Origin: Thiohalospira halophila DSM 15071
GTDB lineage: Bacteria; Pseudomonadota; Gammaproteobacteria; Thiohalospirales; Thiohalospiraceae
Direction: 5' to 3'
Length of the DNA: 64,000 nt
Assembly (NCBI RefSeq): GCF_900112605.1
Contig: NZ_FOMJ01000002.1
Coordinates: 229,105-293,104, forward strand
Shown: positions 1-7,512 of the stretch, piece after piece
Layout: every line of letters begins with the position of its first letter
Position numbering within the stretch: position 1 is the first letter of the stretch
Program-made: the position numbers and the translations under genes
Notes under the pieces: model-generated
What the model was told of the DNA's origin: nothing
Seen by the model: only the letters and a program-made list of their open reading frames with translations
The model's database searches: none

Positions 1-208
1 GGAACCAGGAGATCTCCGGCGGCACCACGTTGAAGGGGAAGGGGAACGCCCCCTGGATCTCGGCGAACCAGTTGGACCCGGTGAACTTCATCCAGCCCGA
101 TTCCCAGTACTCCCAGGCCAGGAGCAGGCGCAGGCCCAGCGGGGCCAGGGCCACGCCGACCCGGTCCAGCTGATCGTGCAGCCCCTGCACGTGGTGGATA
201 GCGCTCAT
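1..208 (-). CDS. DoxX-family membrane protein, partial (C-terminus outside window)
   Basis: About 69 N-terminal residues are visible; the rest lies left of the window. The ATG at 206-208 overlaps the stop of the upstream bufC-like gene as ATGA, so the two are probably translationally coupled. The fragment has an amphipathic start, a membrane helix ([15 protein letters not shown]) and the stretch SGWMKFTG that is typical of DoxX-type four-helix membrane proteins. DoxX proteins often form the last gene of bufferin/HvfA-type copper-buffering operons, where they are thought to act at the membrane next to the peptide-modifying enzymes. Here the context (precursor, DUF692, DUF2063 genes just upstream) supports that role. 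The exact function is unknown, and the partial sequence prevents a length check. Confidence 0.8.
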   Translation of the reverse strand, partial: MSAIHHVQGLHDQLDRVGVALAPLGLRLLLAWEYWESGWMKFTGSNWFAEIQGAFPFPFNVVPPEISWF

Positions 209-1002
209 GGGGACTCCTCCTCGTCTTGGTTGGCGGTGGCTGGTGCGATGCCGGCGATGATGCCCCGATCCCGGAGGTCGGCGAGGATGTCGGTGCCGGC
301 GGCGATGATGGGGTCGGGATCGGTATGCCCCAGGGAGCGGGCCAGTTCGGCAAGGACCGTCCGGCCGGGGATCCCGGGGGCCGCTGACAGCCCGTCCAGC
401 AGGGCCAGGGTCGCCGGCGTGGCGGCCAGGAAGCCCACCTGGTCCGCACCGTCCCGGTGGACGATGACCCCCGTGGGCTCGGCCGGCGGCGTCCCGGGCT
501 GGTACTCCGGTCCCAGCCGGGGGACCGGCCAGGTATAGCGGGCCCACCGGACCGCCGCCGCCAGGACCGGGGCCCCCGCCAGGAGGTCCCCCGGAACGGC
601 GGCCGGATCCTCTTCGCCGGCGTGGGCGACCTCGATCTCCAGCCACTCGTAGTGGGCCAGTTCCACCAGGAAGGGGGGCTCGTCCGCCAGCGCCGGGCGC
701 TCCGGCCGTTCCAGCCAGGTCAGCAGTTCCCGGGGGAGTTCCGGAAAGAGCGGGGTGGTGGGCCGGTGGTCGCGGAACCAGGCGCGGATGAGGCAGGTCC
801 AGCGCTTCTCCCCCAGGATGGCGTGGCAGACCGGATAGGTGTCGGCCAGCATCCCGCGCAGGTTGTTGAAGAAGAGGTCGCGATAGACCCCCATGCGCCG
901 GTCCGGGACCCCGGCGGGCGCGGGCGCCCGCTCCGGATCCCGGATGTGGTCGGCGAAGGCGCGCAGCTGGCGGGCGAGGGGGTCAGGCGCCTGCGTGGAC
1001 AC
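205..1002 (-). CDS. bufC: DUF2063-family partner of the DUF692 enzyme (BufC/HvfC-like)
   Basis: A 265-residue protein with the DUF2063 N-terminal domain: the stretch [18 protein letters not shown] and the following [11 protein letters not shown] are hallmark segments. In this family the protein docks the substrate peptide and activates the DUF692 iron enzyme. The GTG start at 1000-1002 is chosen because GGAGGAG stands a few bases upstream and the DUF2063 homology begins there; an open frame continues further upstream but is antisense-free coding of bufB. The first 20 bases overlap the end of bufB, and the stop overlaps the DoxX start, so this is one transcription and translation unit. The C-terminal half (about 100-265) is an alpha/beta region typical of the family. 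Confidence 0.85.
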   Translation of the reverse strand: MSTQAPDPLARQLRAFADHIRDPERAPAPAGVPDRRMGVYRDLFFNNLRGMLADTYPVCHAILGEKRWTCLIRAWFRDHRPTTPLFPELPRELLTWLERPERPALADEPPFLVELAHYEWLEIEVAHAGEEDPAAVPGDLLAGAPVLAAAVRWARYTWPVPRLGPEYQPGTPPAEPTGVIVHRDGADQVGFLAATPATLALLDGLSAAPGIPGRTVLAELARSLGHTDPDPIIAAGTDILADLRDRGIIAGIAPATANQDEEESP

Positions 1003-1846
1003 GGGGCTCCTCCGGCTCGGCATCCCCGGCGGTCGCCTGGCGGCGGCGGATCGCCTCCACCTCGTCCAGCAGTTCCGGTAGCGGCGGCAGGTTGAAGTCC
1101 CGCTCCAGCAGGGTGGGGCGGGGCCCCAGGCGCCGGTAGGCGTGCTCCAGCAGGGCCCAGACCGGGTCGATGACGGGGGCGCCGTGGGTATCGATGATGA
1201 GGTCTTCGGCCTCGCGGTAGTGGCCGGCCACGTGGAGGTAGGCCACTCGCTCCGCCGGCAGGCCGTCCAGGAAGGCACGGGCGTCGTAGCCGTGGTTGGT
1301 GGCGTTGACCCAGACGTTGTTCACGTCCAGCAGCAGGTCGCAGTCAGCCTCCTCCAGCACCGCGTTGATGAAGGCGAGCTCCCCCATGCCGGCCTCGTGG
1401 GTGGCGTAGTAGGAGACGTTCTCCAGGGCGATGCGCCGACCGAGGATCTCCTGGACGGTGCGAACGCGGCCGGCGACATGGTGGACCGCCTCCTCGGTGA
1501 AGGGCAGCGGCATGAGGTCGTAGAGGTGGCCGTCGGCGCTGCAGTAGGAGAGGTGTTCGCTGTAGCCGTGGAAGCCGTGGACGTCCAGGAAGTCGCCCAC
1601 CCGGGCGACGAAGTCGGTATCGAGCGCCTCCGGCCCGCCGATGGAGAGCGACAGGCCGTGGGCGATGAAGGGATGGCGCTCGGTGAGCTGGCGGAAGGTA
1701 CGGCCGGGGCGGCCGCCCAGTCCCATCCAGTTCTCCGGCGCCACCTCCAGGAAATCGGGGCCGGGCGCGGGGGGCTCGAGCAGGTCGTCGGCAATGGCGC
1801 GACGCAGCCCGAGCCCCGCCCCGGTAATGCCCTCGGGGCGGTTCAT
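983..1846 (-). CDS. bufB: DUF692 iron enzyme that modifies cysteines of the buffering peptide (BufB/HvfB-like)
   Basis: A 287-residue TIM-barrel protein of the DUF692 family (relatives: MbnB of methanobactin synthesis, TglH, HvfB). Expected family segments are present in order: [64 protein letters not shown] and LLERDFNLP; His, Asp, Asn and Glu in these blocks are the metal ligands known for the family. These enzymes use two or three iron atoms and oxygen to convert peptide cysteines to oxazolone/thioamide or related groups. It starts 15 bases after the precursor stop, without a strong ribosome-binding site of its own, which suggests coupled translation. The substrate is inferred from position: the Cys-rich secreted peptide encoded just upstream. 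Confidence 0.9.
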   Translation of the reverse strand: MNRPEGITGAGLGLRRAIADDLLEPPAPGPDFLEVAPENWMGLGGRPGRTFRQLTERHPFIAHGLSLSIGGPEALDTDFVARVGDFLDVHGFHGYSEHLSYCSADGHLYDLMPLPFTEEAVHHVAGRVRTVQEILGRRIALENVSYYATHEAGMGELAFINAVLEEADCDLLLDVNNVWVNATNHGYDARAFLDGLPAERVAYLHVAGHYREAEDLIIDTHGAPVIDPVWALLEHAYRRLGPRPTLLERDFNLPPLPELLDEVEAIRRRQATAGDAEPEEPRVHAGA

Positions 1847-1861
1847 GACAAGCCCGGGGTT

Positions 1862-2212
1862 TTAGCGGCTACCGCCGCACTTGCCCTCACCGCAGCGGCC
1901 CTCGCCACTGCTCTTGTTGCCCTCGCCGTGCTGGCGCCCCTCGGCGGAGCCGCCGCAGCGCCCCTCGCCCTCGTGCTTGCGCTCCCCCTCGGCGGAGCCC
2001 CCGCAACGGCCCTCGGCATTGCGCTCGCGCTCCTGCTCGGCGGAGCCGCCGCACCGGCCCTCGGATTGCGCGACCTGGTAGCCGCTGCCGAGATCCGTGA
2101 GACCGAAGGGGTTGGCCCCCGTGTCGGCGCTGGCACTGCCGGCGGCGAGGCCGGCGGCGAAGGCGGTGCCCAGGGCCGCACTGACGGGTTTGATGGATTT
2201 GCGATCGCTCAT
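1862..2212 (-). CDS. bufA: Secreted Cys-repeat precursor peptide, bufferin/HvfA type
   Basis: A 116-residue precursor. Residues 1-29 form a Sec signal peptide ending SASA. Next comes a conserved-looking segment NPFGLTDLGSGYQVAQ, the form seen in HvfA-type peptides, and then a polar tail with five cysteines (54, 70, 86, 107, 112). The first three sit in EGRCGGSAE motifs 16 residues apart; the last two are packed as EGRCGEGKCGG. EGKCG-type motifs are the known substrate sites of DUF692/DUF2063 pairs, giving copper-binding periplasmic peptides. The start is supported by AAGGAGGA about 8 bases upstream. bufB and bufC follow directly, and a tetR gene precedes by 53 bp. Function as a copper buffer is inferred from the family; the Arg-for-Lys motif and wide spacing are unusual. 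Confidence 0.9.
   Translation of the reverse strand: MSDRKSIKPVSAALGTAFAAGLAAGSASADTGANPFGLTDLGSGYQVAQSEGRCGGSAEQERERNAEGRCGGSAEGERKHEGEGRCGGSAEGRQHGEGNKSSGEGRCGEGKCGGSR
1871..2062 (-). repeat. Coding repeats: EG(R/K)CG motifs of the precursor peptide
   Basis: Residues 51-114 of the precursor contain five EG(R/K)CG copies. Three EGRCGGSAE units recur at exactly 16-residue intervals, joined by Glu/Arg/His/Lys-rich spacers, followed by a compact double motif. At DNA level the units recur as GC-rich blocks around the GGCTCCGCCGAG-type codons, so the array may expand or contract by slippage or unequal recombination. Confidence 0.85.
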
Positions 2213-2265
2213 GGTGGCTCCTCCTTGGTGGTGGGCTCGAGGCCCGGTCTTGTTGTCCTTGTGAG

Positions 2266-2880
2266 TCAAGCAGTCGCGGTCGGGGCTGTCGAGCGCGGCG
2301 GCAGCAGCGTCAACAGCTCGGTTGCCAGCTCGCGCAGGATCTCCGGCGCCGGCTGCCGGCGCTGGTAGACGCGCAGGCCGTAGACCGCGGCGATGAGCGT
2401 GCGCGCGAGGCGCGCCGTATCCCGGTCGGCCTCCAGCTGGCCGGCCTTGCGGGCGGCCTCCAGGGCGCCCTCCAGCCGCTCCTCGATGCCGCTGAACATG
2501 GCGTCCACGCGCTGGCGCAGCTCGGCATCGTCCAGGGCATCGGCCTCCAGGACGGTGTTCACCATCAGGCAGCCCCGGGCCCGGTCGTCGGCAATGGCGG
2601 CCTCGGCGACCCCCTCCAGGAAGCGGCGGGCCCCTTCCAGGGGATCCGGGGCGGTGGCCAGCGCCTCCTCCACGGCGTCGCGGGTACCGGCGTAGTAGCG
2701 CTCCAGCACCGCCAGGAAGAGTTCCCGCTTGCCGCCAAAGGAGCCGTACAGGCTCCCCGGGCGCAGGTCGGTGGCGTCGCTGACATCGCGCATGGAGGTG
2801 GCGTGGAAGCCGTGGCTCCAGAACAGCTCGGTGGCGCGGTCCAGGACCGTTTCGGGGTCGTAGCTCTTGGGTCGACTCAT
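2266..2880 (-). CDS. TetR-family transcriptional regulator
   Basis: A 204-residue regulator. The N-terminal helix-turn-helix spans about residues 8-52 (ATELFWSHGFHATSMRDVSD then LRPGSLYGSFGGKRELF), the standard TetR DNA-binding domain; the rest is an all-helical ligand/dimerisation domain of usual length. The ATG at 2880 is preferred over an upstream in-frame ATG, because the latter would read through a palindrome that looks like the operator. The gene lies upstream of and on the same strand as the buffering-peptide operon (53 bp gap) and is divergent from the CMD-family gene. It probably represses itself and the divergent gene through the palindrome at 2898-2913, and it may be co-transcribed with bufABC. 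The inducer cannot be read from the sequence. Confidence 0.9.
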   Translation of the reverse strand: MSRPKSYDPETVLDRATELFWSHGFHATSMRDVSDATDLRPGSLYGSFGGKRELFLAVLERYYAGTRDAVEEALATAPDPLEGARRFLEGVAEAAIADDRARGCLMVNTVLEADALDDAELRQRVDAMFSGIEERLEGALEAARKAGQLEADRDTARLARTLIAAVYGLRVYQRRQPAPEILRELATELLTLLPPRSTAPTATA

Positions 2881-2897
2881 GGCTGAATCGTAGCACC

Positions 2898-2913
2898 TTG
2901 AACGACCGTTCAA
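2898..2913. promoter_or_regulatory. Palindromic operator candidate between tetR and the CMD gene
   Basis: TTGAACGACCGTTCAA is a perfect inverted repeat of 7-bp arms around a central AC, centred in the divergent intergenic region. A further half-site CGTTCAA lies at 2944-2950, just before the CMD gene's ribosome-binding site. TetR proteins bind palindromes of this size in such positions. On the minus strand TTGAAC of the palindrome could serve as the -35 of tetR (ACGATT 16 bp further), which would give autorepression. Binding is inferred. Confidence 0.6.
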
Positions 2914-2964
2914 CAAGGTCCAGACTGGGTAATTCGTAACAGTCGTTCAAGAAAGGAGAGAGCC

Positions 2965-3543
2965 ATGAACCAGACCGCGACCCGGACCGAGAACCGCACC
3001 CACTGGCCCGTCCACGACGCCACCACCGCCCCCGAGGCGGCGAAGCCGGCCCTGGAGGCGGTACGCCAGCGCTACGGGGCGATCCCCAACATCTTCGGTG
3101 TCATGGCCGGTAGCCCCGCGCTGCTCAACGGCTACCTGGCCCTTACCGAGGCCTACGAGGGCGGAGAACTGACCCCGGCCCAGCGCGATGTCATCCTTAT
3201 CGCCGCCAGCATGGTCAACGGCTGCGGCTACTGCGTCGCCGCCCACAGCACCATGAGCAGCCTCCCGGAGGAGGAACTCAAGGCGCTGCGCGCCGGCGAG
3301 CCCCTCTCGGACCCGGCCCTGGAGGCGCTGTGCCGGGTCACCCGGGCGGCGGTGGAGCGCCAGGGCTGGGTGGACGACGCCCTGCGCTCCGAGCTGGATG
3401 CCGCCGGGCTCCCCGCCTCGGCCGCCGGGGAGATCCTGGTGGGCGTGGCCCTGAAGACGATGTCCAACTACATGAACCACCAGGCGGGGACCCCCCTGGA
3501 CTCATTCCTGGCCGCCTGGGCCTGGGAGCCCCGGGCGGAATAG
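2965..3543 (+). CDS. Carboxymuconolactone decarboxylase/AhpD-like peroxidase family protein
   Basis: A 192-residue protein of the CMD/AhpD superfamily. The redox motif CGYCVAAH supplies Cys87, Cys90 and His94 in the CxxCxxxH pattern used by AhpD-like alkylhydroperoxidases, and the preceding block LTPAQRDVILIAASMVNGC is the typical helix before it. It is likely a cytosolic peroxidase or thiol-redox protein that responds to organic peroxides or reactive electrophiles. A strong AAGGAGAG stands before the ATG. It diverges from the TetR gene over a perfect palindrome, so it is probably that regulator's main target. Substrate is unknown. The gene is followed by a convergent intergenic region with a GC-rich hairpin. 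Confidence 0.85.
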   Translation: MNQTATRTENRTHWPVHDATTAPEAAKPALEAVRQRYGAIPNIFGVMAGSPALLNGYLALTEAYEGGELTPAQRDVILIAASMVNGCGYCVAAHSTMSSLPEEELKALRAGEPLSDPALEALCRVTRAAVERQGWVDDALRSELDAAGLPASAAGEILVGVALKTMSNYMNHQAGTPLDSFLAAWAWEPRAE

Positions 3544-3632
3544 GCCGCTAAAGGGTCGTCCCGGGCCGAGACCACCTATCCCAAGGAGGGCGGGAAGTTG
3601 GCAAAGGAGCGGGTCAGCTTCTGAGGCGGGTA

Positions 3633-3652
3633 CCCCGGCCGGGGGGCCGGGG
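3633..3652. terminator. GC-rich hairpin between convergent genes
   Basis: A perfect 8-bp stem (CCCCGGCC/GGCCGGGG) with a GGGG loop lies between the ends of the CMD gene and the convergent PPC-domain gene. No T-run follows on either strand, so it is at best a weak bidirectional terminator or 3' end protector. Confidence 0.4.
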
Positions 3653-3694
3653 TCTGCGCGCGGGGCCGGACTCCACGGGGGCCGGCCCCGTACG

Positions 3695-4210
3695 TTACAT
3701 CGGGTTGATCTCGGTGAACGTCAGGGTCGCGTCGGGGTTGCTGCTACCCTCGTAGACGCCCACCCAGATGTTGTAGTTGCCGCTCTGCGGGTTGTGGAAG
3801 ACGACCATCGGATCCGAGCTGCCGAAGTCGTCGTTGCAGTACCAGCGCCCCTCGGGGCCGTAGACCACCAGGGTGGTGTCGGCGGAGGAGTTGACGGTGA
3901 TGAACAGCGGATAGTCGCCGGACTCGTAGTTGAGGTCCACGTCGGGCTTTTCCAGGTTGATATTGCCGGCGCAGCCCGGGGCCAGACTCTCATCGACGCT
4001 GCCATCGCCGCCCGCATCCAGGTCGACGGTATAGGGGTCGTCGTCAAAGCCGGAGGTGAGTTCCACGGTCTCGTAGAGGGGGGTCCCCATCCAGTTGGGC
4101 TGCTGGGAGGCATCCCCGCCCTTGGCGGCGAGTGCGGCACCACCGGTTCCGAGCAGGAGGCCGCTGCTCACCAGGGCGGCCAGGGTGAAGGTGCGAGTTT
4201 CGAGGGACAT
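3695..4210 (-). CDS. Secreted protein with a pre-peptidase C-terminal (PPC)-like beta-sandwich domain
   Basis: A 171-residue exported protein. Residues 1-28 are a Sec signal peptide ending ALA. The mature part is acidic; residues about 95-165 (YPLFITVNSSADTTLVVYGP, WYCNDDFGSSDPMV, SGNYNIWVGVYE) match the PPC-like beta-sandwich fold found at the ends of secreted peptidases and in free-standing bacterial exoproteins. Cys80 and Cys125 could form a disulfide. The domain stands alone here, with no peptidase attached or adjacent, so a binding or structural role in the periplasm or outside the cell is more likely than catalysis. It appears to be a single-gene unit with its own possible promoter. The acidic composition fits a halophile. 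Confidence 0.75.
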   Translation of the reverse strand: MSLETRTFTLAALVSSGLLLGTGGAALAAKGGDASQQPNWMGTPLYETVELTSGFDDDPYTVDLDAGGDGSVDESLAPGCAGNINLEKPDVDLNYESGDYPLFITVNSSADTTLVVYGPEGRWYCNDDFGSSDPMVVFHNPQSGNYNIWVGVYEGSSNPDATLTFTEINPM

Positions 4211-4249
4211 ACCGGTCTCCCTTTGTCGTTATTGCGATCCGTAAGAATA

Positions 4250-4279
4250 TCCATACCACGGGCATGGGAGGGTGTCCAA
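4250..4279 (-). promoter_or_regulatory. Possible sigma70-type promoter of the PPC gene
   Basis: On the minus strand TTGGAC (4279-4274) and TATGGA (4255-4250) are separated by 18 bp, about 40 bp before the ATG. The -35 is good, the -10 is moderate; an AT-richer patch around 4240-4250 supports a start region. Confidence 0.35.
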
Positions 4280-4303
4280 GGCCGGCACGCCATCGGCCGG
4301 GGG

Positions 4304-4726
4304 TTACAGGGCCTTGAGGCACTCCAGGTAGGCAGCCTCGTCGGGCGCCCGGCCGTTGCGCTGGGCCTCCCACAGGGCCTGACCCAGGCACTCCATCATC
4401 CGGTGCTCGGCCTCGTGCTCGTCGCCCAGGCGGCTGGCCAGCCGGGCGTGGAGGGGCCGGATCCCGGCGGGTCGGTCGGTCCCCACCTGCTCGCGCAGGG
4501 CCAGGTGCAGGCCCATGTGCAGGAACGGGTTGGTCTCCCCCTGTTCCGGGGTGTAATCCCGGTCCAGGGCCGCCTCGGAGTCGGTGAGCAGCGCCTGGTA
4601 CTCCGGGTGCGCCTCCACCACCTCGGCGATGGCCCGCTGGGTGGGATCGAGATCCTCCCCGGCCCGGGCCTTCTCCCAGGCGGTCTGGAAGGTGCGCCGC
4701 ATCTCGCTGCGGTCCTGGCCGAACAT
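4304..4726 (-). CDS. DUF1841-family protein
   Basis: A 140-residue cytosolic protein of the DUF1841 family, recognised from MFGQDRSEMRRTFQTAWEKARAG at the start, HPEYQALL in the middle and the NPFLHMGLHLALREQ block about residues 66-80. The family is short, conserved in Beta- and Gammaproteobacteria, often next to nth, and has no established function. The start lies 2 bases after the nth stop, indicating one operon with nth and probably coupled translation. His70/His74 in the central helix and the conserved Glu/His cluster (DEHEAEHRMMECLGQALWE) at 103-120 look like a possible metal-binding helix pair; that is speculation. Confidence 0.8.
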   Translation of the reverse strand: MFGQDRSEMRRTFQTAWEKARAGEDLDPTQRAIAEVVEAHPEYQALLTDSEAALDRDYTPEQGETNPFLHMGLHLALREQVGTDRPAGIRPLHARLASRLGDEHEAEHRMMECLGQALWEAQRNGRAPDEAAYLECLKAL

Positions 4727-4728
4727 GG

Positions 4729-5367
4729 TCAGACCTCCTCGGTCTTGTCGGGGTATTCGCAGAGGTCGGCGATGACGCAGGCCTCGCACCGGGGCTTTCG
4801 GGCCACGCAGACGTAGCGGCCGTGCAGGATGAGCCAGTGGTGGGCGCCGTGGAGGTACGGTTCGGGCACGACCTCCATGAGCCGGTCCTCCACCTCGCGC
4901 ACCGTCTTCCCCGGCGCCAGGCCGGTGCGGTTGGAGACCCGGAAGATATGGGTATCCACCGCGATGGTGGGCTCGCCGAAGGCGGTATTGAGCACCACGT
5001 TGGCGGTCTTGCGGCCCACGCCGGGCAGGGCCTCCAGCGCCTTGCGGTCCCGCGGGACCTCGCCGCCGTGCTGGTCCACCAGCATCCGGCACGCCTTGAT
5101 GACGTTGTTCGCCTTGGAATTGTAGAGGCCGATGGTGTTGATGTAGCCCTTCAGCCCCTCCTCGCCCAGGTCGAGGATGGCCTGCGGCGTGTTGGCCACG
5201 GGGAAGAGCTTCGCCGTGGCCTTGTTGACGCCGCGATCGGTGGCCTGCGCGGAGAGGATCACCGCGATGAGCAGCTCGAAGGGGGAGTCGTACTGCAGCT
5301 CCGAATCGGGAGCGGGGTTCTCGGCGGCCAGGCGCTGGAACAGCGTCTCGACGGTGGCGGGGTCCAA
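4729..5367 (-). CDS. nth: Endonuclease III, DNA glycosylase/AP lyase
   Basis: A 212-residue protein, the usual length. It removes oxidised pyrimidines from DNA and nicks the resulting site. The helix-hairpin-helix motif LPGVGRKTA carries the catalytic Lys120; Asp138 of VDTHIFRVSNR is the second catalytic residue. The [4Fe-4S] ligands Cys187, Cys194, Cys197 and Cys203 follow the C-x6-C-x2-C-x5-C pattern. Gene order rnfABCDGE then nth is the same as in Escherichia coli, except for one extra gene and a structured repeat between rnfE and nth here. DUF1841 follows immediately. Start: the ATG gives full homology to the N-terminal helix. Confidence 0.97.
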   Translation of the reverse strand: MDPATVETLFQRLAAENPAPDSELQYDSPFELLIAVILSAQATDRGVNKATAKLFPVANTPQAILDLGEEGLKGYINTIGLYNSKANNVIKACRMLVDQHGGEVPRDRKALEALPGVGRKTANVVLNTAFGEPTIAVDTHIFRVSNRTGLAPGKTVREVEDRLMEVVPEPYLHGAHHWLILHGRYVCVARKPRCEACVIADLCEYPDKTEEV

Positions 5368-5417
5368 GGTCGCGGTCTCCGGCGAGCGCCGCCGGGGCCG
5401 GCGGCGCTGAAGAAGGC

Positions 5418-5834
5418 TCAGGTGTGGCGGAAGAAGCCGATATCCGGCGCGGCCTCGCGCGGATTCTCCTCGGCCTCCTTGCGCAGTCCCTCGACCACCT
5501 TGTTGTGCTCTTCCTCGAGCTTGTGCATGGCCTCCTCGGACTGGCGCGGGAAGACCACGCCCTTGAGGAAGTCACCCAGGTCGGCCAGGGCGACGGCCCA
5601 CGCCTTGTCGTTCAGGTGGAAGTTGTGGTGGGCGTGCTGGCCGAAGGGGTACTCCTTGAACTCGTGGCCCTTGGTGACCTTGAGCTCGGAATCGTTCTCC
5701 ACCATCTCCTTCGCCTGGTTGTACCACCACTGGTAGTACTTCTCCTGGAGGTCGGCGTTGAAGCCCTCGGCCTCGAAGAAGGCGTTGGTGGAAGCGCGAC
5801 CGCCCCGGCCGCTGAAGGGGAAATGTCCAGCCAT
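5418..5834 (-). CDS. Unrecognised 138-residue protein between the rnf operon and nth
   Basis: I do not recognise this family. The protein is soluble (no signal peptide or membrane segment), starts MAGHFPFSGRGGRAS, has an aromatic, charged helix FNADLQEKYYQWWYNQAKEM (about 27-46), a His-rich segment FGQHAHHNFHLND (about 64-76) that could bind metal, and a Glu/Lys-rich amphipathic helix EEAMHKLEEEHNKVVEGLRKEAEENP (about 100-125) with coiled-coil character. It ends DIGFFRHT. Codon use matches its neighbours, so it is a resident gene. It is on the same strand as rnf and nth, 353 bp after rnfE with a long inverted repeat in between, and 50 bp before nth; a strong GGAG-like site precedes its ATG. 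A redox-linked role is only a guess from context. Confidence 0.7.
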   Translation of the reverse strand: MAGHFPFSGRGGRASTNAFFEAEGFNADLQEKYYQWWYNQAKEMVENDSELKVTKGHEFKEYPFGQHAHHNFHLNDKAWAVALADLGDFLKGVVFPRQSEEAMHKLEEEHNKVVEGLRKEAEENPREAAPDIGFFRHT

Positions 5835-5987
5835 CTTCCTGACTCCTCGTGGTTTTCTTGAAGGGGCTGTGAGCCGTGGTCACAGCCTGGGAATTCCGCG
5901 GCGAGGATACCGCAGCCGGGGGCGGCGGTACAGTCATCGTGCTTGTCAGCAGGGGGGCGGAACCTCGCCCGGCCGGCTTGCGAGGGG

Positions 5988-6106
5988 GCCGTGGCCGCGG
6001 GTGGACAGGCCCTGTTCGGGGACGCGAGGACCTTCCCTGGCGCTCCGCGGCGGCCATCCATGGCCGCCGAGGCCCCGAACAGGGCCTGTCCACCCGCGGC
6101 CACGGC
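5988..6106. repeat. Nested inverted-repeat element, copy 1 of 3
   Basis: Two 34-bp arms (5988-6021 and 6073-6106) are perfect reverse complements and enclose a 51-bp core (6022-6072). Inside the core is a second hairpin, CGGCGGCCAT/ATGGCCGCCG (6048-6069). The core begins ACGC and aligns with the cores of the copies near 15.0 and 36.0 kb, while the arm sequences do not match theirs. It lies in the 353-bp gap between rnfE and the 138-residue gene, 82 bp after the rnfE stop. The remainder of the gap (5835-5987, 6107-6187) shows no gene I can support. As RNA it would be a very stable 3' structure. Confidence 0.85.
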
Positions 6107-6187
6107 GGGGACCTGCATGGCTACGCGGCTACGACGACCCCACGTGCGCACCAGCCGGCCGATGCAACCCCCTTTCAATCCTGACCC

Positions 6188-6874
6188 TCAACCCTGGGCT
6201 GCCGCCTCCGGCTCCGGTTCGGGGGCCGGGGCTGGCCGGGCGGCGGCGCGGGCATCGACGATGTTCTTCACCGCGATGAGCAGGCCCAGGCCGATGAAGG
6301 CGCCGGGGGGCAGTACGGCCAGCAGGAAGCCCTCGTAGGCCTCCCACTCCAGGGCCAGGCCCCGGGCGGCCTCGCCGAACATCAGGTGGGCATCGGCGAA
6401 CAGCGTCCCCTGGCCGATCATCTCCCGCAGGGCCCCCAGCACCACCAGCACGGCGGCAAAGCCCAGCCCCATCATCAGGGCGTCGTACATCGACGGGAGG
6501 ATGGGATTGCGGGAGGCGAAGCCCTCGGCCCGGCCAATGATGCCGCAGTTGGTGACGATGAGCGGGATGAAGATCCCGAGGATGCCGTAGAGCTCGTGGA
6601 ACCAGGCGTTCATGGCCAGTTCGATGGCGGTCACCGCCGAGGCGATGATGAGCACGAAGGTGGGCAGCCGAATCTCCGGGCGCACCACGTTGCGGATGAT
6701 GGAGACCAGGGTGCTAGAGATGAGCAGGACCAGCAGCGTGGCCAGCCCCAGGCCCAGGCCGTTGACCGCCGAGGTGGTCACCGCCAGCAGGGGGCAGAGG
6801 CCCAGGAGCTGGACCAGGGCGACGTTGTTGTTCCACAGGCCCTGGTTGCGGATGTCGCGGTATTCCTCGTTCAT
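6188..6874 (-). CDS. rnfE: Rnf complex membrane subunit RnfE
   Basis: A 228-residue integral membrane subunit of the Rnf ferredoxin:NAD+ oxidoreductase. Six hydrophobic helices are visible. The block [23 protein letters not shown] near residues 24-46 and [17 protein letters not shown] near 104-120 are the RnfE/RnfA hallmarks; their cysteines (Cys27 and the one in TNCG) line the central iron site shared with RnfA. The C-terminal tail is a Pro/Glu/Ala-rich acidic stretch beyond the last helix. Its ATG overlaps the rnfG stop by 4 bases. In proteobacteria Rnf usually runs in reverse, using an ion gradient to supply low-potential electrons, or (as Rsx) keeps SoxR reduced. It ends the rnfABCDGE operon. 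Confidence 0.96.
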   Translation of the reverse strand: MNEEYRDIRNQGLWNNNVALVQLLGLCPLLAVTTSAVNGLGLGLATLLVLLISSTLVSIIRNVVRPEIRLPTFVLIIASAVTAIELAMNAWFHELYGILGIFIPLIVTNCGIIGRAEGFASRNPILPSMYDALMMGLGFAAVLVVLGALREMIGQGTLFADAHLMFGEAARGLALEWEAYEGFLLAVLPPGAFIGLGLLIAVKNIVDARAAARPAPAPEPEPEAAAQG

Positions 6875-7512
6875 GGCTCCTCCGCTGATTCGCCGCGGGC
6901 GAAGAGCTCGCGACGGTGCTCCTCGAAGTAGATCAGGGCGCGGCGGACTGCTGCCACCACGGCCCGGGGGGTGATGGTGGCCCCGGTGAACTGGTCGAAG
7001 ACTCCGCCGTCCTTCTCCACCCGCCAGTCTTCCCGAGGCGGATTGCCGAGGCTGCGCCCAGCAAAGTCCTCGATCCAGTCCGAGCGCTCGATCTCGATGG
7101 CGTCGCCGAGCCCCGGCGTCTCGCTGTGGTTGACCACGCGTACCCCGGCGAGGGTGCCGTCGTGGTCGATGGCGACCAGTAGCCGGATGGGGCCGCCATA
7201 GCCGTCGGGTGCGACGACGGTCAGGACGGCGGCCACGGGCTCCCCGTTCCGGCGAGCCCGGTAGACCGTGAGGGGGTGCTTGCTGCCCAGGGCCTGCGGG
7301 GCGGTGACCGTGATGGCATCCCGAACGGGATCGTTGTCGTAGCGCGACTCCGGGATCAGTTCGTGGAGCGTCTCCAGGGTGGCGGCGCGCTGGTTCGCAG
7401 CGATCCGCTCGTCGGTCGCCTCGTGGGTCAGGGCGACGAGGCCGGTCCCGATGAGGGCGAAGAGGGCGAGGATCCCGCCGGCCAGGGCGATATGGCGCAG
7501 GTTGGCCGTCAT
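6871..7512 (-). CDS. rnfG: Rnf complex FMN-binding subunit RnfG
   Basis: A 213-residue subunit with one N-terminal membrane helix (about 7-29) and a periplasmic flavin domain. The motif [12 protein letters not shown] near the C-terminus contains the threonine that carries FMN through a phosphoester bond. The start [13 protein letters not shown] is chosen because it begins directly before the helix and its ATG overlaps the rnfD end by 4 bases; upstream frame is antisense-free rnfD coding. It passes electrons in the Rnf chain between RnfD/RnfE and RnfC. Length and order match the gammaproteobacterial operon. Confidence 0.95.
   Translation of the reverse strand: MTANLRHIALAGGILALFALIGTGLVALTHEATDERIAANQRAATLETLHELIPESRYDNDPVRDAITVTAPQALGSKHPLTVYRARRNGEPVAAVLTVVAPDGYGGPIRLLVAIDHDGTLAGVRVVNHSETPGLGDAIEIERSDWIEDFAGRSLGNPPREDWRVEKDGGVFDQFTGATITPRAVVAAVRRALIYFEEHRRELFARGESAEEP

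Noticed and set aside
1871..2062. Possible CRISPR or tandem-repeat array
   Set aside because: The periodicity is in codons of the Cys-motif peptide; spacers are short, related and coding.
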